The notes under the pieces: model-generated | Told to the model about the DNA's origin: nothing | Seen by the model: only the letters and a program-made list of their open reading frames with translations | Databases searched by the model: none | Source: Phenylobacterium zucineum HLK1 | GTDB taxonomy: Bacteria > Pseudomonadota > Alphaproteobacteria > Caulobacterales > Caulobacteraceae | DNA length: 64,000 bases | Assembly (NCBI RefSeq): GCF_000017265.1 | Contig: NC_011144.1 | Coordinates: forward strand, 1,714,001-1,778,000 | Reading direction: 5' to 3' | Translations under genes and position numbers: made by a program | Shown: piece after piece, positions 1 to 9,087 of the stretch | How positions within the stretch are numbered: position 1 is the first letter of the stretch | How the letters are laid out: each line of letters starts with the position of its first letter

Positions 1-1
1 G

Positions 2-766
2 CTCGACGAGTTCCCGGCGCTTGGACGGCTGGACTTCTTCGAGAGCGCGCTCGCGTTCATGGCCGGCTACGGCCTCAAGGCCTTCCTGATCGCCCAGTCC
101 CTGAACCAGATCGAGAAGGCCTACGGACCAAACAACGCCATCCTCGACAACTGCCACGTCCGCGTCTGCTTCGCGACCAACGACGAGCGGACCGCTAAGC
201 GGGTGTCGGATGCGCTGGGCACCGCCACCGAGCTGCGGGCGATGAAGAACTACGCCGGCCATCGTCTCTCGCCCTGGCTGGGTCACCTGATGGTCTCGCG
301 CCAGGAGACCGCCCGGCCGCTGCTCACCCCCGGCGAGGTCATGCAGCTGCCGCCGGACGACGAGCTGGTCCTGGTCTCGGGATCGCCGCCGGTCCGAGCC
401 AAGAAGGTTCGCTACTTCGAGGACGCGCGCTTGCGACGGCGGGTTGGCCAGGCCGCAACGTCCAGCCCGGCGGCATCGCCGCCGGACGACTGGTCGTCTC
501 TCAAGCCGATCGCGGCGCCTGCCGCGCCGGTCCGGTCCCCGCCCGCCCTAAGCGAGGGGGATGCGGAGGAGGGCGGTCTCCGCCGCGAGCCCGAGCCGAT
601 GTTCGAGGATGCCGCCGAGCCGCCGCCGCCCGTGCGCGAGTTCGGCTTCTTCGAAGACGAGCCGGACGATGACGGCGAGGGCGCTGAGCAGGCGGCCTTG
701 CAGACCCGCTTTCGCCGGGTCGCGCGCCAGGCCGCCCTCGATCCGGACGATGGACTGGAGCTGTGA
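2..766 (+). CDS. traG: TraG/VirD4-type conjugal coupling protein, C-terminal part
   Basis: This is the last 254 residues of a coupling ATPase that links the DNA-relaxase complex to the type IV secretion channel at the inner membrane. The reading frame is open from the first base of the window, so the N-terminal membrane part and Walker A motif are cut off. The fragment begins at LDEFPALG, the Walker B segment typical of TraG, and continues through the conserved IAQSLNQIEKAYG region. The last 100 residues are Pro/Ala/Glu-rich and look disordered. It ends by overlapping the next gene, the usual traG-copG-trb order. Identification is strong; only the full length is unknown. Confidence 0.9.
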   Translation, partial: LDEFPALGRLDFFESALAFMAGYGLKAFLIAQSLNQIEKAYGPNNAILDNCHVRVCFATNDERTAKRVSDALGTATELRAMKNYAGHRLSPWLGHLMVSRQETARPLLTPGEVMQLPPDDELVLVSGSPPVRAKKVRYFEDARLRRRVGQAATSSPAASPPDDWSSLKPIAAPAAPVRSPPALSEGDAEEGGLRREPEPMFEDAAEPPPPVREFGFFEDEPDDDGEGAEQAALQTRFRRVARQAALDPDDGLEL

Positions 767-1212
767 CGATGCAGAAGGCGAGACTGTCGGTCTATCTGGA
801 GCCTGACACCTTGAAGGCCTTGGAAGCGCTCGCCGACCGACGAGGCAAGTCCAAGTCGCTGGTGGCGGAGGCCGCCATCGCTTCCTTCGTCTCTTCGGAT
901 GCGTCAGAGCGCCAGGAAGCTGCGATCACGCGGCGGCTCGACCAGCAGAACCGGGCCACGGAGCGGCTCGAACGCAATCTCGGCATCTCAATCGAGATGA
1001 TGGCGCTGTTCGTGCGCTTCTGGCTCACCACGACGCCCGCCGTACCGGAGGCGGCGCAAGCGGCCGCTCAAGCGAAGGGCAAGGAGCGGTACGAGGGGTT
1101 CGTTGAGGCGCTGGGTCGGCGGCTGGCGCGAGGCGTCAGCTTCACGCGAGAGGTGAGCGAGGATTTGGCCGGATCGCCGCTGGGCGAAGGTGAATCGACG
1201 AGAAATCGCTAA
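763..1212 (+). CDS. CopG-family ribbon-helix-helix protein of the trb operon
   Basis: This 149-residue protein starts with a ribbon-helix-helix pattern (RLSVYLEPDTLKALEALADRR) followed by helices, as in the CopG-type proteins that sit between traG and trbB in many alphaproteobacterial conjugative elements. The second half carries a conserved-looking ALFVRFWLTTTP segment, also usual in this group. By analogy it may regulate the transfer operon; this is inference from family and position. GTG at 763 overlaps the traG stop codon; ATG at 769 is an equally possible start that would lose two residues. The normal trb order breaks after this gene, because trbB begins only 1 kb downstream. Confidence 0.8.
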   Translation: MTMQKARLSVYLEPDTLKALEALADRRGKSKSLVAEAAIASFVSSDASERQEAAITRRLDQQNRATERLERNLGISIEMMALFVRFWLTTTPAVPEAAQAAAQAKGKERYEGFVEALGRRLARGVSFTREVSEDLAGSPLGEGESTRNR

Positions 1213-1227
1213 TGCGACGACTTGGCC

Positions 1228-1434
1228 TCACCCCTGGCCCGATTGATCGCTTAGCGCCTCTGAACCCCAATCTGCGTTGTCGTTGGTGCGACCATCTCTA
1301 TGAGAGTGGGCGTCTACGGCCAGATTGTGCCAGCGCATCGCCTCGTCGATAAGCCGGCCCCGTTCCTTCATGTTCGTGGCTTCGCTCGCCTCTTTGAGCA
1401 GAGCTTCAGCCTTCCGGCGATAATTTTCGGACAT
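1228..1434 (-). CDS. small helical protein of unknown function
   Basis: This 68-residue protein is not a recognised family. ATG at 1434 was chosen because the protein then begins MSENYRRKAEALLKEA, which matches the pattern of two other small proteins in this window (53096-53257 and 53394-53597): an N-terminal Y-R-x-K-A-E helix, an Arg-rich middle and a W-H or W-R near residue 35. It looks like one or two amphipathic helices with a polar tail rich in Asp, Asn and Ser. It lies on the opposite strand to the transfer operon, between the copG-type gene and trbB, together with a receiver-domain gene. No function is proposed. Confidence 0.6.
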   Translation of the reverse strand: MSENYRRKAEALLKEASEATNMKERGRLIDEAMRWHNLAVDAHSHRDGRTNDNADWGSEALSDQSGQG

Positions 1435-1540
1435 GCGCGGTTTGTGATGGAGGAAGGGCGAACTTAGACCTGGGCGCAACGATCGTTCAAGGTCGCGGTT
1501 GCTCCAGCGCCCGCGTTACCCGGGCCAAGATGCGTTCGGG

Positions 1541-1999
1541 CTAGTCGGGCGTCCCAGCGTCTACTGCCGAGTCGGCATCACTCTCCCACATCGGTGAAGT
1601 CTGGGCAGCGTTGATCAAGCCAGCCACCGCTGTGATCAGTTGAGCGGCCGCGAAGGGCTTCTGAATGATCTGGCTGTTCGGCACACCATGCGACGCCCAC
1701 TCGTGGCCGCTGTCGCCGCTAACGTAGATCACTGGCAAACCCGGGTTTAGCTCACGCGCCCTTTTGGCCACATCCCAACCTGAGATCCGTCCCATATTGA
1801 CGTCGGTGACGAGGGCGATGATGTCCCTGCAGCGGTTCGACTCCACAAGCGCGATGGCATCCGCGGCCGCGGTCGCCGTCAAGACCTCGAAACCGCCCTC
1901 CACGAGCGCAGTCTCGATGAGGTCGAGGACAAGGACCTCGTCGTCTACGGCGAGCACGACGCGTGATTGAGGATGATCGGAAATAGCGCACCTCGTCAT
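1541..1999 (-). CDS. single-domain response regulator (CheY-like receiver)
   Basis: This 152-residue protein consists almost only of a receiver domain. An acidic pair (AVDDE), a phospho-acceptor Asp in VTDVNMG, the switch Ser in YVSGDS and the Lys in QKPF are all visible and correctly ordered. There is no output domain, so it probably acts by protein contact, as CheY- or FixJ-receiver-like proteins do. ATG at 1999 is preferred; the frame stays open upstream but has poor N-terminal sequence. It sits inside the conjugation operon on the opposite strand, with no histidine kinase nearby. The partner kinase and regulated process cannot be told from the sequence. Confidence 0.85.
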   Translation of the reverse strand: MTRCAISDHPQSRVVLAVDDEVLVLDLIETALVEGGFEVLTATAAADAIALVESNRCRDIIALVTDVNMGRISGWDVAKRARELNPGLPVIYVSGDSGHEWASHGVPNSQIIQKPFAAAQLITAVAGLINAAQTSPMWESDADSAVDAGTPD

Positions 2000-2261
2000 G
2001 GCGGGAGCGCAAGTGCTCTCAGGCGGCCTCTGCCAAGCGTGAAGGCGACTGCAACGGCTTGTACGCGATCCAAGCGGCGGCGACCAATCACTTCCTCGAA
2101 GCGAACGCTTTCGCTCACGGCGGAGGAGTGACACCGCCGCTCCGCAAGTCATCGCACGCCAGAGCACTACTACGACCGAGGCGCTGTTGATCGGTCGTCG
2201 TTTGGGCGCTCATTAGTGACCCCGTTTTCTGCGGCCGACCGGCCGAGAACGGGAGCGTCCG

Positions 2262-3245
2262 GTGTCGATCACCCCGATCCGCAACGAGGTCTTCGTGCGC
2301 AGCGCCAGGATGCTGCGCACAGCGCTCGGCCCGCGCATCGCGGGCTGGCTCGATGACGCCGAAGTCGTCGAAGTCATGCTCAATCCGGACGGCCAGCTTT
2401 GGCTGGACCGGCTGGGCGCCGGGCTCCAGCGCACCGGTTGCGAGCTGACCCCGGAAGACGGCGAGCGGATCGTGCGCCTAGTGGCCCATCACGTGGGCGC
2501 CGAAGTTCATGCGGGCGCGCCGCGAATTTCCGCCGAGCTGCCGGAGAGTGGCGAGCGGTTCGAGGGACTGCTCCCGCCGGTTGTGACTGCTCCCACGTTC
2601 GCGATCCGCAAGCCGGCCGTCGCGGTGTTCACGCTGCAGGACTACGTCGACGCCGGCGTCATGGGCGCGGCTGCGGCGGATGTCCTCCGCCGCGCCGTCG
2701 CCGAGCGGCAGAACATCCTGGTCGCCGGCGGGACCTCCACGGGCAAGACCACGCTGGCCAACGCCCTGCTGGCCGAGGTCGCCAAGACCGGCGACCGCGT
2801 GGTGCTCATCGAAGACACCCGCGAGCTTCAGTGCGCCGCGCCGAACCTGGTGGCGCTTCGGACCAAGGACGGCGTGGCCTCGCTGGCGGATCTGGTCCGG
2901 TCGTCGCTGCGGCTGCGGCCCGACCGCATCCCAATCGGAGAGGTGCGTGGAGCGGAAGCGCTCGACCTGCTCAAGGCCTGGGGGACTGGCCATCCGGGCG
3001 GCATCGGCACCATCCACGCCGGCACGGCGCAGGGCGCGCTGCGTCGGCTCGAGCAGCTGATCCAGGAGGCAGTGCCGGTCGTGCCTCGCGCCCTGATCGC
3101 TGAAACCATCGACCTGATCGCCGTCCTGAACGGCCGAGGTGCGGATCGCCGCCTCACCGAACTCTGCGCCGTGGCGGACCTCGCCGCCGACGGCGAGTAC
3201 CGCATCGCCGACATGAGCGCGGCTTCCCAAGGAGAGCTTCCATGA
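2262..3245 (+). CDS. trbB: conjugal transfer ATPase TrbB (VirB11 family)
   Basis: This 327-residue cytoplasmic traffic ATPase belongs to the VirB11/GspE secretion family and would power pilus assembly and substrate transfer in a P-type conjugation system. The Walker A motif GGTSTGKTT lies at about residues 155-163, the Asp box (EDTREL) follows, and the conserved segment [22 protein letters not shown], with its Walker B-like and His box parts, is intact. The length agrees with TrbB. The start is GTG at 2262, preceded by a GGGAG sequence. Its stop overlaps the trbC start by four bases, so the genes are translationally coupled. Confidence 0.95.
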   Translation: MSITPIRNEVFVRSARMLRTALGPRIAGWLDDAEVVEVMLNPDGQLWLDRLGAGLQRTGCELTPEDGERIVRLVAHHVGAEVHAGAPRISAELPESGERFEGLLPPVVTAPTFAIRKPAVAVFTLQDYVDAGVMGAAAADVLRRAVAERQNILVAGGTSTGKTTLANALLAEVAKTGDRVVLIEDTRELQCAAPNLVALRTKDGVASLADLVRSSLRLRPDRIPIGEVRGAEALDLLKAWGTGHPGGIGTIHAGTAQGALRRLEQLIQEAVPVVPRALIAETIDLIAVLNGRGADRRLTELCAVADLAADGEYRIADMSAASQGELP

Positions 3246-3562
3246 TCCGCCGCATTCGCGGGCGGCTCGCGAGCGCGAGCGCCGTCGCAACCGTCTGGCT
3301 GCTCGCCGGGCCGGCCTACGCCGCCGGCTCATCCATGCCCTGGGAAGCCCCGCTGCAGAAAATCCTGCAGTCGATCGAGGGCCCCGTGGCCAAGATCATC
3401 GCGGTGATCATCATCATCACCACAGGCCTGACCCTGGCCTTTGGCGACACCTCGGGTGGCTTTCGACGGCTGATCCAGATCGTCTTCGGCCTCTCGATCG
3501 CCTTCGCCGCCTCCAGCTTCTTCCTGTCCTTCTTCTCGTTCGGCGGCGGGGCGCTGGTCTGA
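3242..3562 (+). CDS. trbC: conjugal pilin precursor TrbC (VirB2 family)
   Basis: The 106-residue product is a small membrane protein of the VirB2/TrbC pilin family. It shows an N-terminal signal sequence ending near AYAAGSS, then a short loop and two hydrophobic helices separated by a few charged residues (FGDTSGGFRR), the usual prepilin layout. After processing it would be the subunit of the conjugative pilus. It overlaps trbB by four bases and trbD by one base. Assignment rests on topology and on the fixed gene order, since these pilins are poorly conserved in sequence. Confidence 0.9.
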   Translation: MIRRIRGRLASASAVATVWLLAGPAYAAGSSMPWEAPLQKILQSIEGPVAKIIAVIIIITTGLTLAFGDTSGGFRRLIQIVFGLSIAFAASSFFLSFFSFGGGALV

Positions 3563-3831
3563 TGCAGCAGACACCCACGCCTCCTGGCTTTGAAGCCCCG
3601 GTTCACCGCGCCCTCACCGAGCCGGTGTTGCTGGCCGGCGCGCCGCGCGCCTTCGCCATCGTCAACGGCACCTTGGCGGCCGCCATCGGGCTTGGCCTAC
3701 GCCTGTGGATCGCCGGCTTGGCGCTTTGGCTGATCGGCCACGCCTTCGCCGTCTGGGCCGCCAAGCGCGACCCCCACTTCGTCGAGGTGGTGCGGCGGCA
3801 CGTCCGCATCCCGCCCTATCTGGGAATCTGA
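3562..3831 (+). CDS. trbD: conjugal transfer protein TrbD (VirB3 family)
   Basis: This 89-residue inner-membrane protein has the VirB3 shape: a short cytoplasmic N-terminus with the typical PVHRALTEPVLLAGAPRAF stretch, two adjacent hydrophobic helices, and a C-terminal tail containing RRHVRIPPYL. VirB3/TrbD works closely with the VirB4 ATPase, and indeed trbE follows after four bases. The start ATG shares a base with the trbC stop codon. Length and order match P-type systems. Confidence 0.9.
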   Translation: MQQTPTPPGFEAPVHRALTEPVLLAGAPRAFAIVNGTLAAAIGLGLRLWIAGLALWLIGHAFAVWAAKRDPHFVEVVRRHVRIPPYLGI

Positions 3832-3835
3832 CGCG

Positions 3836-6286
3836 ATGTTCGATCTTCGCGAGTACCGCCGGCGTGCGGCCCAGCTTCCCGACTTTCTGCCGTGGGCGGC
3901 GCTCGTCGAGCCGGGCGTGGTGCTCAATAAGGACGGGGGGTTTCAGCGCACAGCGCGCTTCCGCGGGCCCGACCTGGACTCGGCGACCGCGTCCGAGCTC
4001 GTCTCGGCCGCGGGGCGGCTGAACAATGCGCTGCGACGCCTCGGGTCCGGCTGGGCCGTGTTCGTCGAAGCCCAGCGCAATGCGGCCGACGTGTATCCGC
4101 TTAGCGACTTCCCCGACCCGGTGTCGGCGCTGGTGGACGAGGAGCGCCGGGCTCAGTTCGAGGAACATGGAGCGCATTTCGACAGCGCCTACTTCCTGAC
4201 CTTCGTCTTCCTGCCGCCCGCCGAGAACACCGCCCGGGCTGAGTCCTGGCTGTACGAGGGGCGAGAGCGCCGCGGCGTCGACTGGCGCGAGGCGCTGGCC
4301 GGCTTCGTCGACCGGACGGATCGTGTGCTGGCGCTGCTCGAAGGCTTTGTGCCCGAAGCGGAGTGGCTCACCGACGCCGAGACCCTGACCTACCTGCATT
4401 CGACGGTGTCGACCCACCGCCACCGCGTCGGCGTGCCGGACACGCCCATGCATCTGGATGTGCTGCTGGCCGACCAGCCGCTCACCGGCGGCCTCGAGCC
4501 GCGGCTGGGAACGGCGCACCTGCGGGTGCTGACCATCAGCGGCTTCCCGGCCGCCACCTGGCCCGGGCTGCTCGACGACCTCAATCGCCTGGCGTTTCCC
4601 TACCGCTGGTCCACGCGCGCGATCTGCCTGGACAAGGTCGACGCGGCCAAGCTGCTGGGCCGGATCCGCCGCCAATGGTTCGCCAAGCGCAAGTCGATCA
4701 TGGCGATACTGAAAGAGGTGCTGACCAACGAAGCCGCGGCGCTGGTCGACACCGACGCTCAGAACAAGGCGCTCGATGCCGACGAGGCCCTACAGGACCT
4801 GGGCGCCGACGTGGTCGGGCATGCCTTCGTGACCGCCACGGTGTGCGTCTGGGACGAGGACGCGGGCCGCGCCGACGCGAAGCTGCGGCTGGTCGAGAAG
4901 GCAATCCAGGCCCGCGACTTCACCTGTATGGTTGAGAGCATCAACGCGGTGGAAGCCTGGCTCGGCAGCCTTCCGGGCCACGCCTACGCCAATGTGCGCC
5001 AGCCGCCGATCTCCACCCTGAACCTGGCCCACATGATCCCGCTTTCGGCGGTGTGGGCTGGGCCGCAGCGGAACGCGCACCTGAACGGGCCGCCGCTGTT
5101 CTTCGCCCAGACGGAAGGCTCGACACCCTTCAGGTTCTCGACCCACGTCGGGGACGTCGGCCACAGCATGGTGGTGGGGCCGACCGGGGCAGGGAAGAGC
5201 GTGCTGTTGGCGCTGATGGCCCTGCAGTTCCGCCGCTACCCCGCCGGCCAGGTCTTCGCCTTCGACTTCGGCGGCTCGATCCGAGCCGCGGCGCTGGCGA
5301 TGGGCGGCGACTTCCACGATCTCGGCGGAGCGCTCGCGGACGATGAGACTCCGCCGGTCGCCCTGCAGCCGCTGGGCCGCATCCAAGATCTGGCTGAACG
5401 CGCGTGGGCTTCGGAGTGGCTGGCCGGCGTGCTGGCCCGAGAAGGTGTCGCGGTTACGCCTGAGGTGAAGGAGCATCTCTGGACCGCGCTCGGATCGCTG
5501 GCCTCGGCCCCCGAGGCCGAGCGGACCCTCACCGGCCTGTCGGTCCTGCTGCAGTCCAACGCGCTCAAGCGCGCCCTTCAGCCCTACACCGTCGCGGGTC
5601 CGTGGGGTCGGCTCCTCGACGCAGAGAGCGAGCGCCTGGGTTCGGCCTCCGTGCAGGCGTTCGAGACCGAGGGGCTCGTGGGCTCGGCGGCGGCGCCGGC
5701 CGTGCTCAGCTACCTGTTCCATCGAATCCAGTCGCGGCTCGATGGGCGCCCGACCCTGGTGGTGGTCGACGAAGGCTGGCTCGCCCTCGACGACGCCACC
5801 TTCGGAGCCCAGCTGCGGGAATGGCTGAAGACGCTGCGCAAGAAGAACGCCTCCGTGGTGTTCGCCACCCAGTCCCTGGCCGACATTGAGACGAGCGCGA
5901 TCGCAGCCTCGATCATCGAAAGCTGCCCCACCCGCATCTTCCTGCCGAACGACCGCGCGCAGGAGCCGCAGATCGCAGCGGCCTACGCGAGGTTCGGTCT
6001 CAACGAGCGGCAGGTGGAGATCCTGGGTCGGGCGATCCCGAAGCGCGACTACTACTGCCAGTCCCGTCGCGGGAACCGGCTCTTCGAGCTCGGGCTAGGG
6101 CCGGTGGCGCTCGCCTTCTGCGCCGCTTCCGCCAAGGCGGACCAGCTGGTGATCGCCGAGCTTCTTGAACACCACGGCCCGGGTGGGTTCGCGGCCGCTT
6201 GGCTCGAACACCGGGGGCTTCCGTGGGCGGCGGACCTGATCCGCTTGCAGGCCAAAGCGCCACCTCAATTGGAGACCGCTCGATGA
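3836..6286 (+). CDS. trbE: conjugal transfer ATPase TrbE (VirB4 family)
   Basis: This 816-residue protein is the large VirB4-type ATPase of the conjugation machine, located at the inner membrane and required for pilus biogenesis and substrate transfer. The N-terminal 400 residues form the CagE/TrbE/VirB domain. The Walker A motif GPTGAGKS lies near residue 448 and the Walker B motif VVVDEGWLALDD near residue 641, followed by the conserved KKNASVVFATQSL segment. No frameshift or loss of key residues is seen, so the ATPase should be functional. Its stop codon overlaps the trbJ start (ATGA). Confidence 0.95.
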   Translation: MFDLREYRRRAAQLPDFLPWAALVEPGVVLNKDGGFQRTARFRGPDLDSATASELVSAAGRLNNALRRLGSGWAVFVEAQRNAADVYPLSDFPDPVSALVDEERRAQFEEHGAHFDSAYFLTFVFLPPAENTARAESWLYEGRERRGVDWREALAGFVDRTDRVLALLEGFVPEAEWLTDAETLTYLHSTVSTHRHRVGVPDTPMHLDVLLADQPLTGGLEPRLGTAHLRVLTISGFPAATWPGLLDDLNRLAFPYRWSTRAICLDKVDAAKLLGRIRRQWFAKRKSIMAILKEVLTNEAAALVDTDAQNKALDADEALQDLGADVVGHAFVTATVCVWDEDAGRADAKLRLVEKAIQARDFTCMVESINAVEAWLGSLPGHAYANVRQPPISTLNLAHMIPLSAVWAGPQRNAHLNGPPLFFAQTEGSTPFRFSTHVGDVGHSMVVGPTGAGKSVLLALMALQFRRYPAGQVFAFDFGGSIRAAALAMGGDFHDLGGALADDETPPVALQPLGRIQDLAERAWASEWLAGVLAREGVAVTPEVKEHLWTALGSLASAPEAERTLTGLSVLLQSNALKRALQPYTVAGPWGRLLDAESERLGSASVQAFETEGLVGSAAAPAVLSYLFHRIQSRLDGRPTLVVVDEGWLALDDATFGAQLREWLKTLRKKNASVVFATQSLADIETSAIAASIIESCPTRIFLPNDRAQEPQIAAAYARFGLNERQVEILGRAIPKRDYYCQSRRGNRLFELGLGPVALAFCAASAKADQLVIAELLEHHGPGGFAAAWLEHRGLPWAADLIRLQAKAPPQLETAR

Positions 6287-7017
6287 AGACCCGCACCCCT
6301 TGGCTGGCGGCGCTCGTGTGCTCGACCAGCCTCGTTCTGGCCTTGCCCACCCCAGCCGGGGCGCAGCTCACCGTCTATGACCCAACGAACTACGCCTCGA
6401 ACGTCATGCAGGCGGCGCGGGCCTTGGAGCAGATCAACAATCAGGTCCGTGGCCTTCAAAACCAGGCCCTGAGCCTGACGAACCAGGCCCGCAACCTGGC
6501 CCAGCTGCCGTACTCCTCGCTCCAGACCGTGCAGGGGAATCTTGGCCGGATCAGCGGGCTGATGCAGCAGGCGCAGCGGGTCGCCTATGACGTCCAGGCG
6601 ATTCAGCGGGAATTCGGGAAGAACTACACGGTGAGCGCCGGAAGCCGCGACGCAGACCTGGTCGCGTCGGCGAACGCCCGCTGGCTGAACTCAGCGGCGG
6701 CCTTCCAGCACTCCCTTCAGGTGCAGGCCGGTGTGGTGGCCGGACTGCCCGGCGCGCGCACCGAACTCTCCAACCTCGTCGGCGCCAGCCAGGGCGCAGC
6801 CGGCATCCTCCAGGCGACCCAGGCGGGAAACCAGCTGCTGGCCCTGCAAAGCCAGCAGCTGACGGACCTCACCGCGATGATGGCGGCGCAGGGCCGCGCG
6901 GCGGCGCTTGAGCAGGCCGAGCGCGCCGCGAGCCGGGCTCAGGCGCAAGAGCAGTTTCGCCGGTTCGTGGATCGGCGCCAGGGTTATCAGGCCCCTCCCG
7001 TGGAGATGTACCGATGA
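6283..7017 (+). CDS. trbJ: conjugal transfer protein TrbJ (VirB5-like)
   Basis: This gene encodes a 244-residue exported protein of the TrbJ family. ATG at 6283 overlaps the trbE stop, and the protein then begins with a clear signal peptide (KTRTPWLAALVCSTSLVLAL) cleaved near AGAQL. The typical TVYDPTNYASNVMQA segment follows, then a long Gln-rich region with strong helical/coiled-coil character. TrbJ is the VirB5-like periplasmic or pilus-tip-associated component in P-type systems. A longer in-frame extension upstream to 6199 exists but lies inside trbE and is unlikely to be used. Confidence 0.92.
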   Translation: MKTRTPWLAALVCSTSLVLALPTPAGAQLTVYDPTNYASNVMQAARALEQINNQVRGLQNQALSLTNQARNLAQLPYSSLQTVQGNLGRISGLMQQAQRVAYDVQAIQREFGKNYTVSAGSRDADLVASANARWLNSAAAFQHSLQVQAGVVAGLPGARTELSNLVGASQGAAGILQATQAGNQLLALQSQQLTDLTAMMAAQGRAAALEQAERAASRAQAQEQFRRFVDRRQGYQAPPVEMYR

Positions 7018-7241
7018 CCCGCCTGATCCTGTCCGCTGCTTCGACCATCGCCGTCCTGCTCGCCGCCGGCTGCGACCGGACTCCGCCAGCGCCCGAGACC
7101 AAGAGCATGTCCGGAACTCAGCTATCGGCCGAAACGCAACGATGCGCCCGCGGCGGAGCGCAGGCGGCGAACGACCCCACCTGCCGGGCTGTGCGGGACG
7201 AAAACTTCGACAGGTTCCTAGGAGAGGACGGCAAGAGATGA
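7014..7241 (+). CDS. trbK: TrbK-like entry-exclusion lipoprotein
   Basis: This 75-residue protein carries a lipoprotein signal with the lipobox LAAGC (Cys20), followed by about 55 residues containing two further cysteines. The position between trbJ and trbL and the size match TrbK, the small lipoprotein responsible for entry exclusion in IncP-type plasmids, which prevents redundant transfer into cells already carrying the element. Sequence conservation in this family is low, so the exclusion role is inferred from position and the lipobox. It overlaps both neighbours by four bases. Confidence 0.8.
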   Translation: MTRLILSAASTIAVLLAAGCDRTPPAPETKSMSGTQLSAETQRCARGGAQAANDPTCRAVRDENFDRFLGEDGKR

Positions 7242-8404
7242 ACCCCGGCGTCGCTGATCGCTTCCTGGACGTCTTCTCGCGCTACATCGACTCGGGCTTT
7301 GGCCTGCTCGGCGGAGAAGTTGCCTTCCTGGCAAGCACCCTGGTGGTGATCGACGTCACCCTGGCGGCGCTGTTCTGGTCCTGGTCGGCCGGCGACGACG
7401 TGATCGCCCGGCTCATCAAGAAGACGCTGTACGTCGGCTTCTTCGCCTTCCTACTGTCGAACTTCAACGGACTGGCGAAGATCGTCTTCCAGTCCTTCTC
7501 GGGTCTGGGCCTCAAAGCCGCGGGCAGCGGCATGTCCGCCGCCGACTTCCTGCGTCCGGGCAAGCTGGCGCAATCAGGCATCGACGCAGGAAGGCCTCTC
7601 CTGCAAGCGGCGCACGAGATGTCCGGCTTCCCCGGCTTCTTCGACAACTTCGCTCAGATCATCGTCATCATGGTGGCCTGGCTCATCGTCCTCATCGCCT
7701 TCTTCGTGCTCGCGGTGCAGCTCTTCGTCACCCTGATCGAGTTCAAGCTGACGACGCTGGCCGGCTTCATTCTCGTGCCCTTCGGCCTCTTCGGGCGGAC
7801 GGCTTTTCTGGCCGAGCGTGTGCTCGGAAATGTCGTCGCCTCCGGCGTGAAGGTGCTGGTCCTGGCGGTGATCGTTGGGATTGGCTCCACCTTGTTCGGC
7901 GAGTTCATCCAGGACTTCGGCGGGCAGCAACCCTCGCTGGAGGAGGTGCTCTCCCTGGCGCTGGCGTCGCTCTGCCTCCTTGGTCTCGGCATCTTCGGGC
8001 CCGCCGTCGCCAATGGCCTGGTGTCGGGGGCGCCGCAGCTCGGGGCAGGGGCCGCCGTCGGGACTGGCCTCGCCGCCGGCGGCCTCGCGGCTGCTGGCGC
8101 AATGGGCACGCGCGCCGCGATCGGCGCCGGCGTCGGGGGCGCGCGAGGCGCCATCGCTGCCGCGCGTGGCTTCCGCTCCGGTCCCTCGGGCTCCGGTGAC
8201 AGCGGCTTACGGCCCAATCCGCCCTCCGGACCCGGCGGACATGCGGGTGGTGGGCCTGGAGGCGGCGGCGCGCCGGCGTGGGCACGCCAATACCAGCGCC
8301 GTCAGGAAGCGGCCCACGGCGCCGCGACCGCCGCCCACGCCCTTCGTTCCGGCGACCATCCCGGCGGCGGAACCTCCGTCTCGCTCGCAGAGGATCGGTC
8401 ATGA
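7238..8404 (+). CDS. trbL: conjugal transfer membrane protein TrbL (VirB6 family)
   Basis: This 388-residue polytopic inner-membrane protein is the VirB6/TrbL component of the channel. ATG at 7238, overlapping the trbK stop and preceded by GGAGAGG, gives the expected N-terminus (MNPGVADRFLDVFSRYIDSG). About six hydrophobic segments lie between residues 25 and 300, followed by an Ala/Gly-rich region and a charged, Pro/Gly-rich cytoplasmic tail, which is typical for TrbL. An in-frame extension upstream runs through trbJ and trbK and is not the real start. Confidence 0.93.
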   Translation: MNPGVADRFLDVFSRYIDSGFGLLGGEVAFLASTLVVIDVTLAALFWSWSAGDDVIARLIKKTLYVGFFAFLLSNFNGLAKIVFQSFSGLGLKAAGSGMSAADFLRPGKLAQSGIDAGRPLLQAAHEMSGFPGFFDNFAQIIVIMVAWLIVLIAFFVLAVQLFVTLIEFKLTTLAGFILVPFGLFGRTAFLAERVLGNVVASGVKVLVLAVIVGIGSTLFGEFIQDFGGQQPSLEEVLSLALASLCLLGLGIFGPAVANGLVSGAPQLGAGAAVGTGLAAGGLAAAGAMGTRAAIGAGVGGARGAIAAARGFRSGPSGSGDSGLRPNPPSGPGGHAGGGPGGGGAPAWARQYQRRQEAAHGAATAAHALRSGDHPGGGTSVSLAEDRS

Positions 8405-9087
8405 ACGTCTTCACTCGACCCGGGGTGCGCTATGGCGCGACCCCCGCCCTCGACACACCTTACCAGCGCGCGGCGCAGGCCTGGGACGACCGGATCGGCT
8501 CTGCCCGGGTGCAGGCCCGGAACTGGCGGCTGATGGCCTTTGGCAGCCTGCTGCTGTCCGCGGGACTTTCAGGCGCCCTCGTCTGGCAGGGCGCCCGGGG
8601 CTCGGTGACCCCCTGGGTGGTGGAGGTCGATCGGCTCGGGCAGACCCAAGCGGTCGCGCCCGCGGTGGCTGGGTACAAGCCCACCGACCCGCAGATCGCC
8701 TGGCACTTGGCGCGCTTTATCGAGGAGGTTCGTTCGATCCCGTCGGATCCCGTCGTCGTCCGGCAGAACTGGCTTCGGGCGTATGACTACGCCACCGACC
8801 GTGGGGCCCTAGCCCTGAACGAATACGCCCGCGCCAACGACCCCTTCAGCAAGGTGGGCCACACCCAGGTCGCCGTCGACGTCTCCAGCGTGATCCGCGC
8901 CTCGCCCGACAGTTTCCGCGTGGCCTGGGTCGAGCGCCGCTACGTGGACGGCGCGCTGGCCTCCACGGAGCGCTGGACCGCCATCCTCACCGTGGTCCTG
9001 CAACCGCCCCGCACGACCGAGCAGCTTCGCAAGAACCCCTTGGGGGTCTTCGTCCATGCTCTGAATTGGTCTCGGGAGCTCGGCTGA
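8401..9087 (+). CDS. trbF: conjugal transfer protein TrbF (VirB8 family)
   Basis: This 228-residue bitopic inner-membrane protein belongs to the VirB8/TrbF family, a scaffold bridging inner-membrane and outer-membrane parts of the type IV channel. It has a short cytoplasmic N-terminus (with TPYQRAAQAWDDRIG, conserved in TrbF), one transmembrane helix at about residues 44-63, and a periplasmic NTF2-like domain ending in NPLGVFVHALNWSREL, also characteristic. ATG at 8401 overlaps the trbL stop. Length agrees with the family. Confidence 0.94.
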   Translation: MNVFTRPGVRYGATPALDTPYQRAAQAWDDRIGSARVQARNWRLMAFGSLLLSAGLSGALVWQGARGSVTPWVVEVDRLGQTQAVAPAVAGYKPTDPQIAWHLARFIEEVRSIPSDPVVVRQNWLRAYDYATDRGALALNEYARANDPFSKVGHTQVAVDVSSVIRASPDSFRVAWVERRYVDGALASTERWTAILTVVLQPPRTTEQLRKNPLGVFVHALNWSRELG

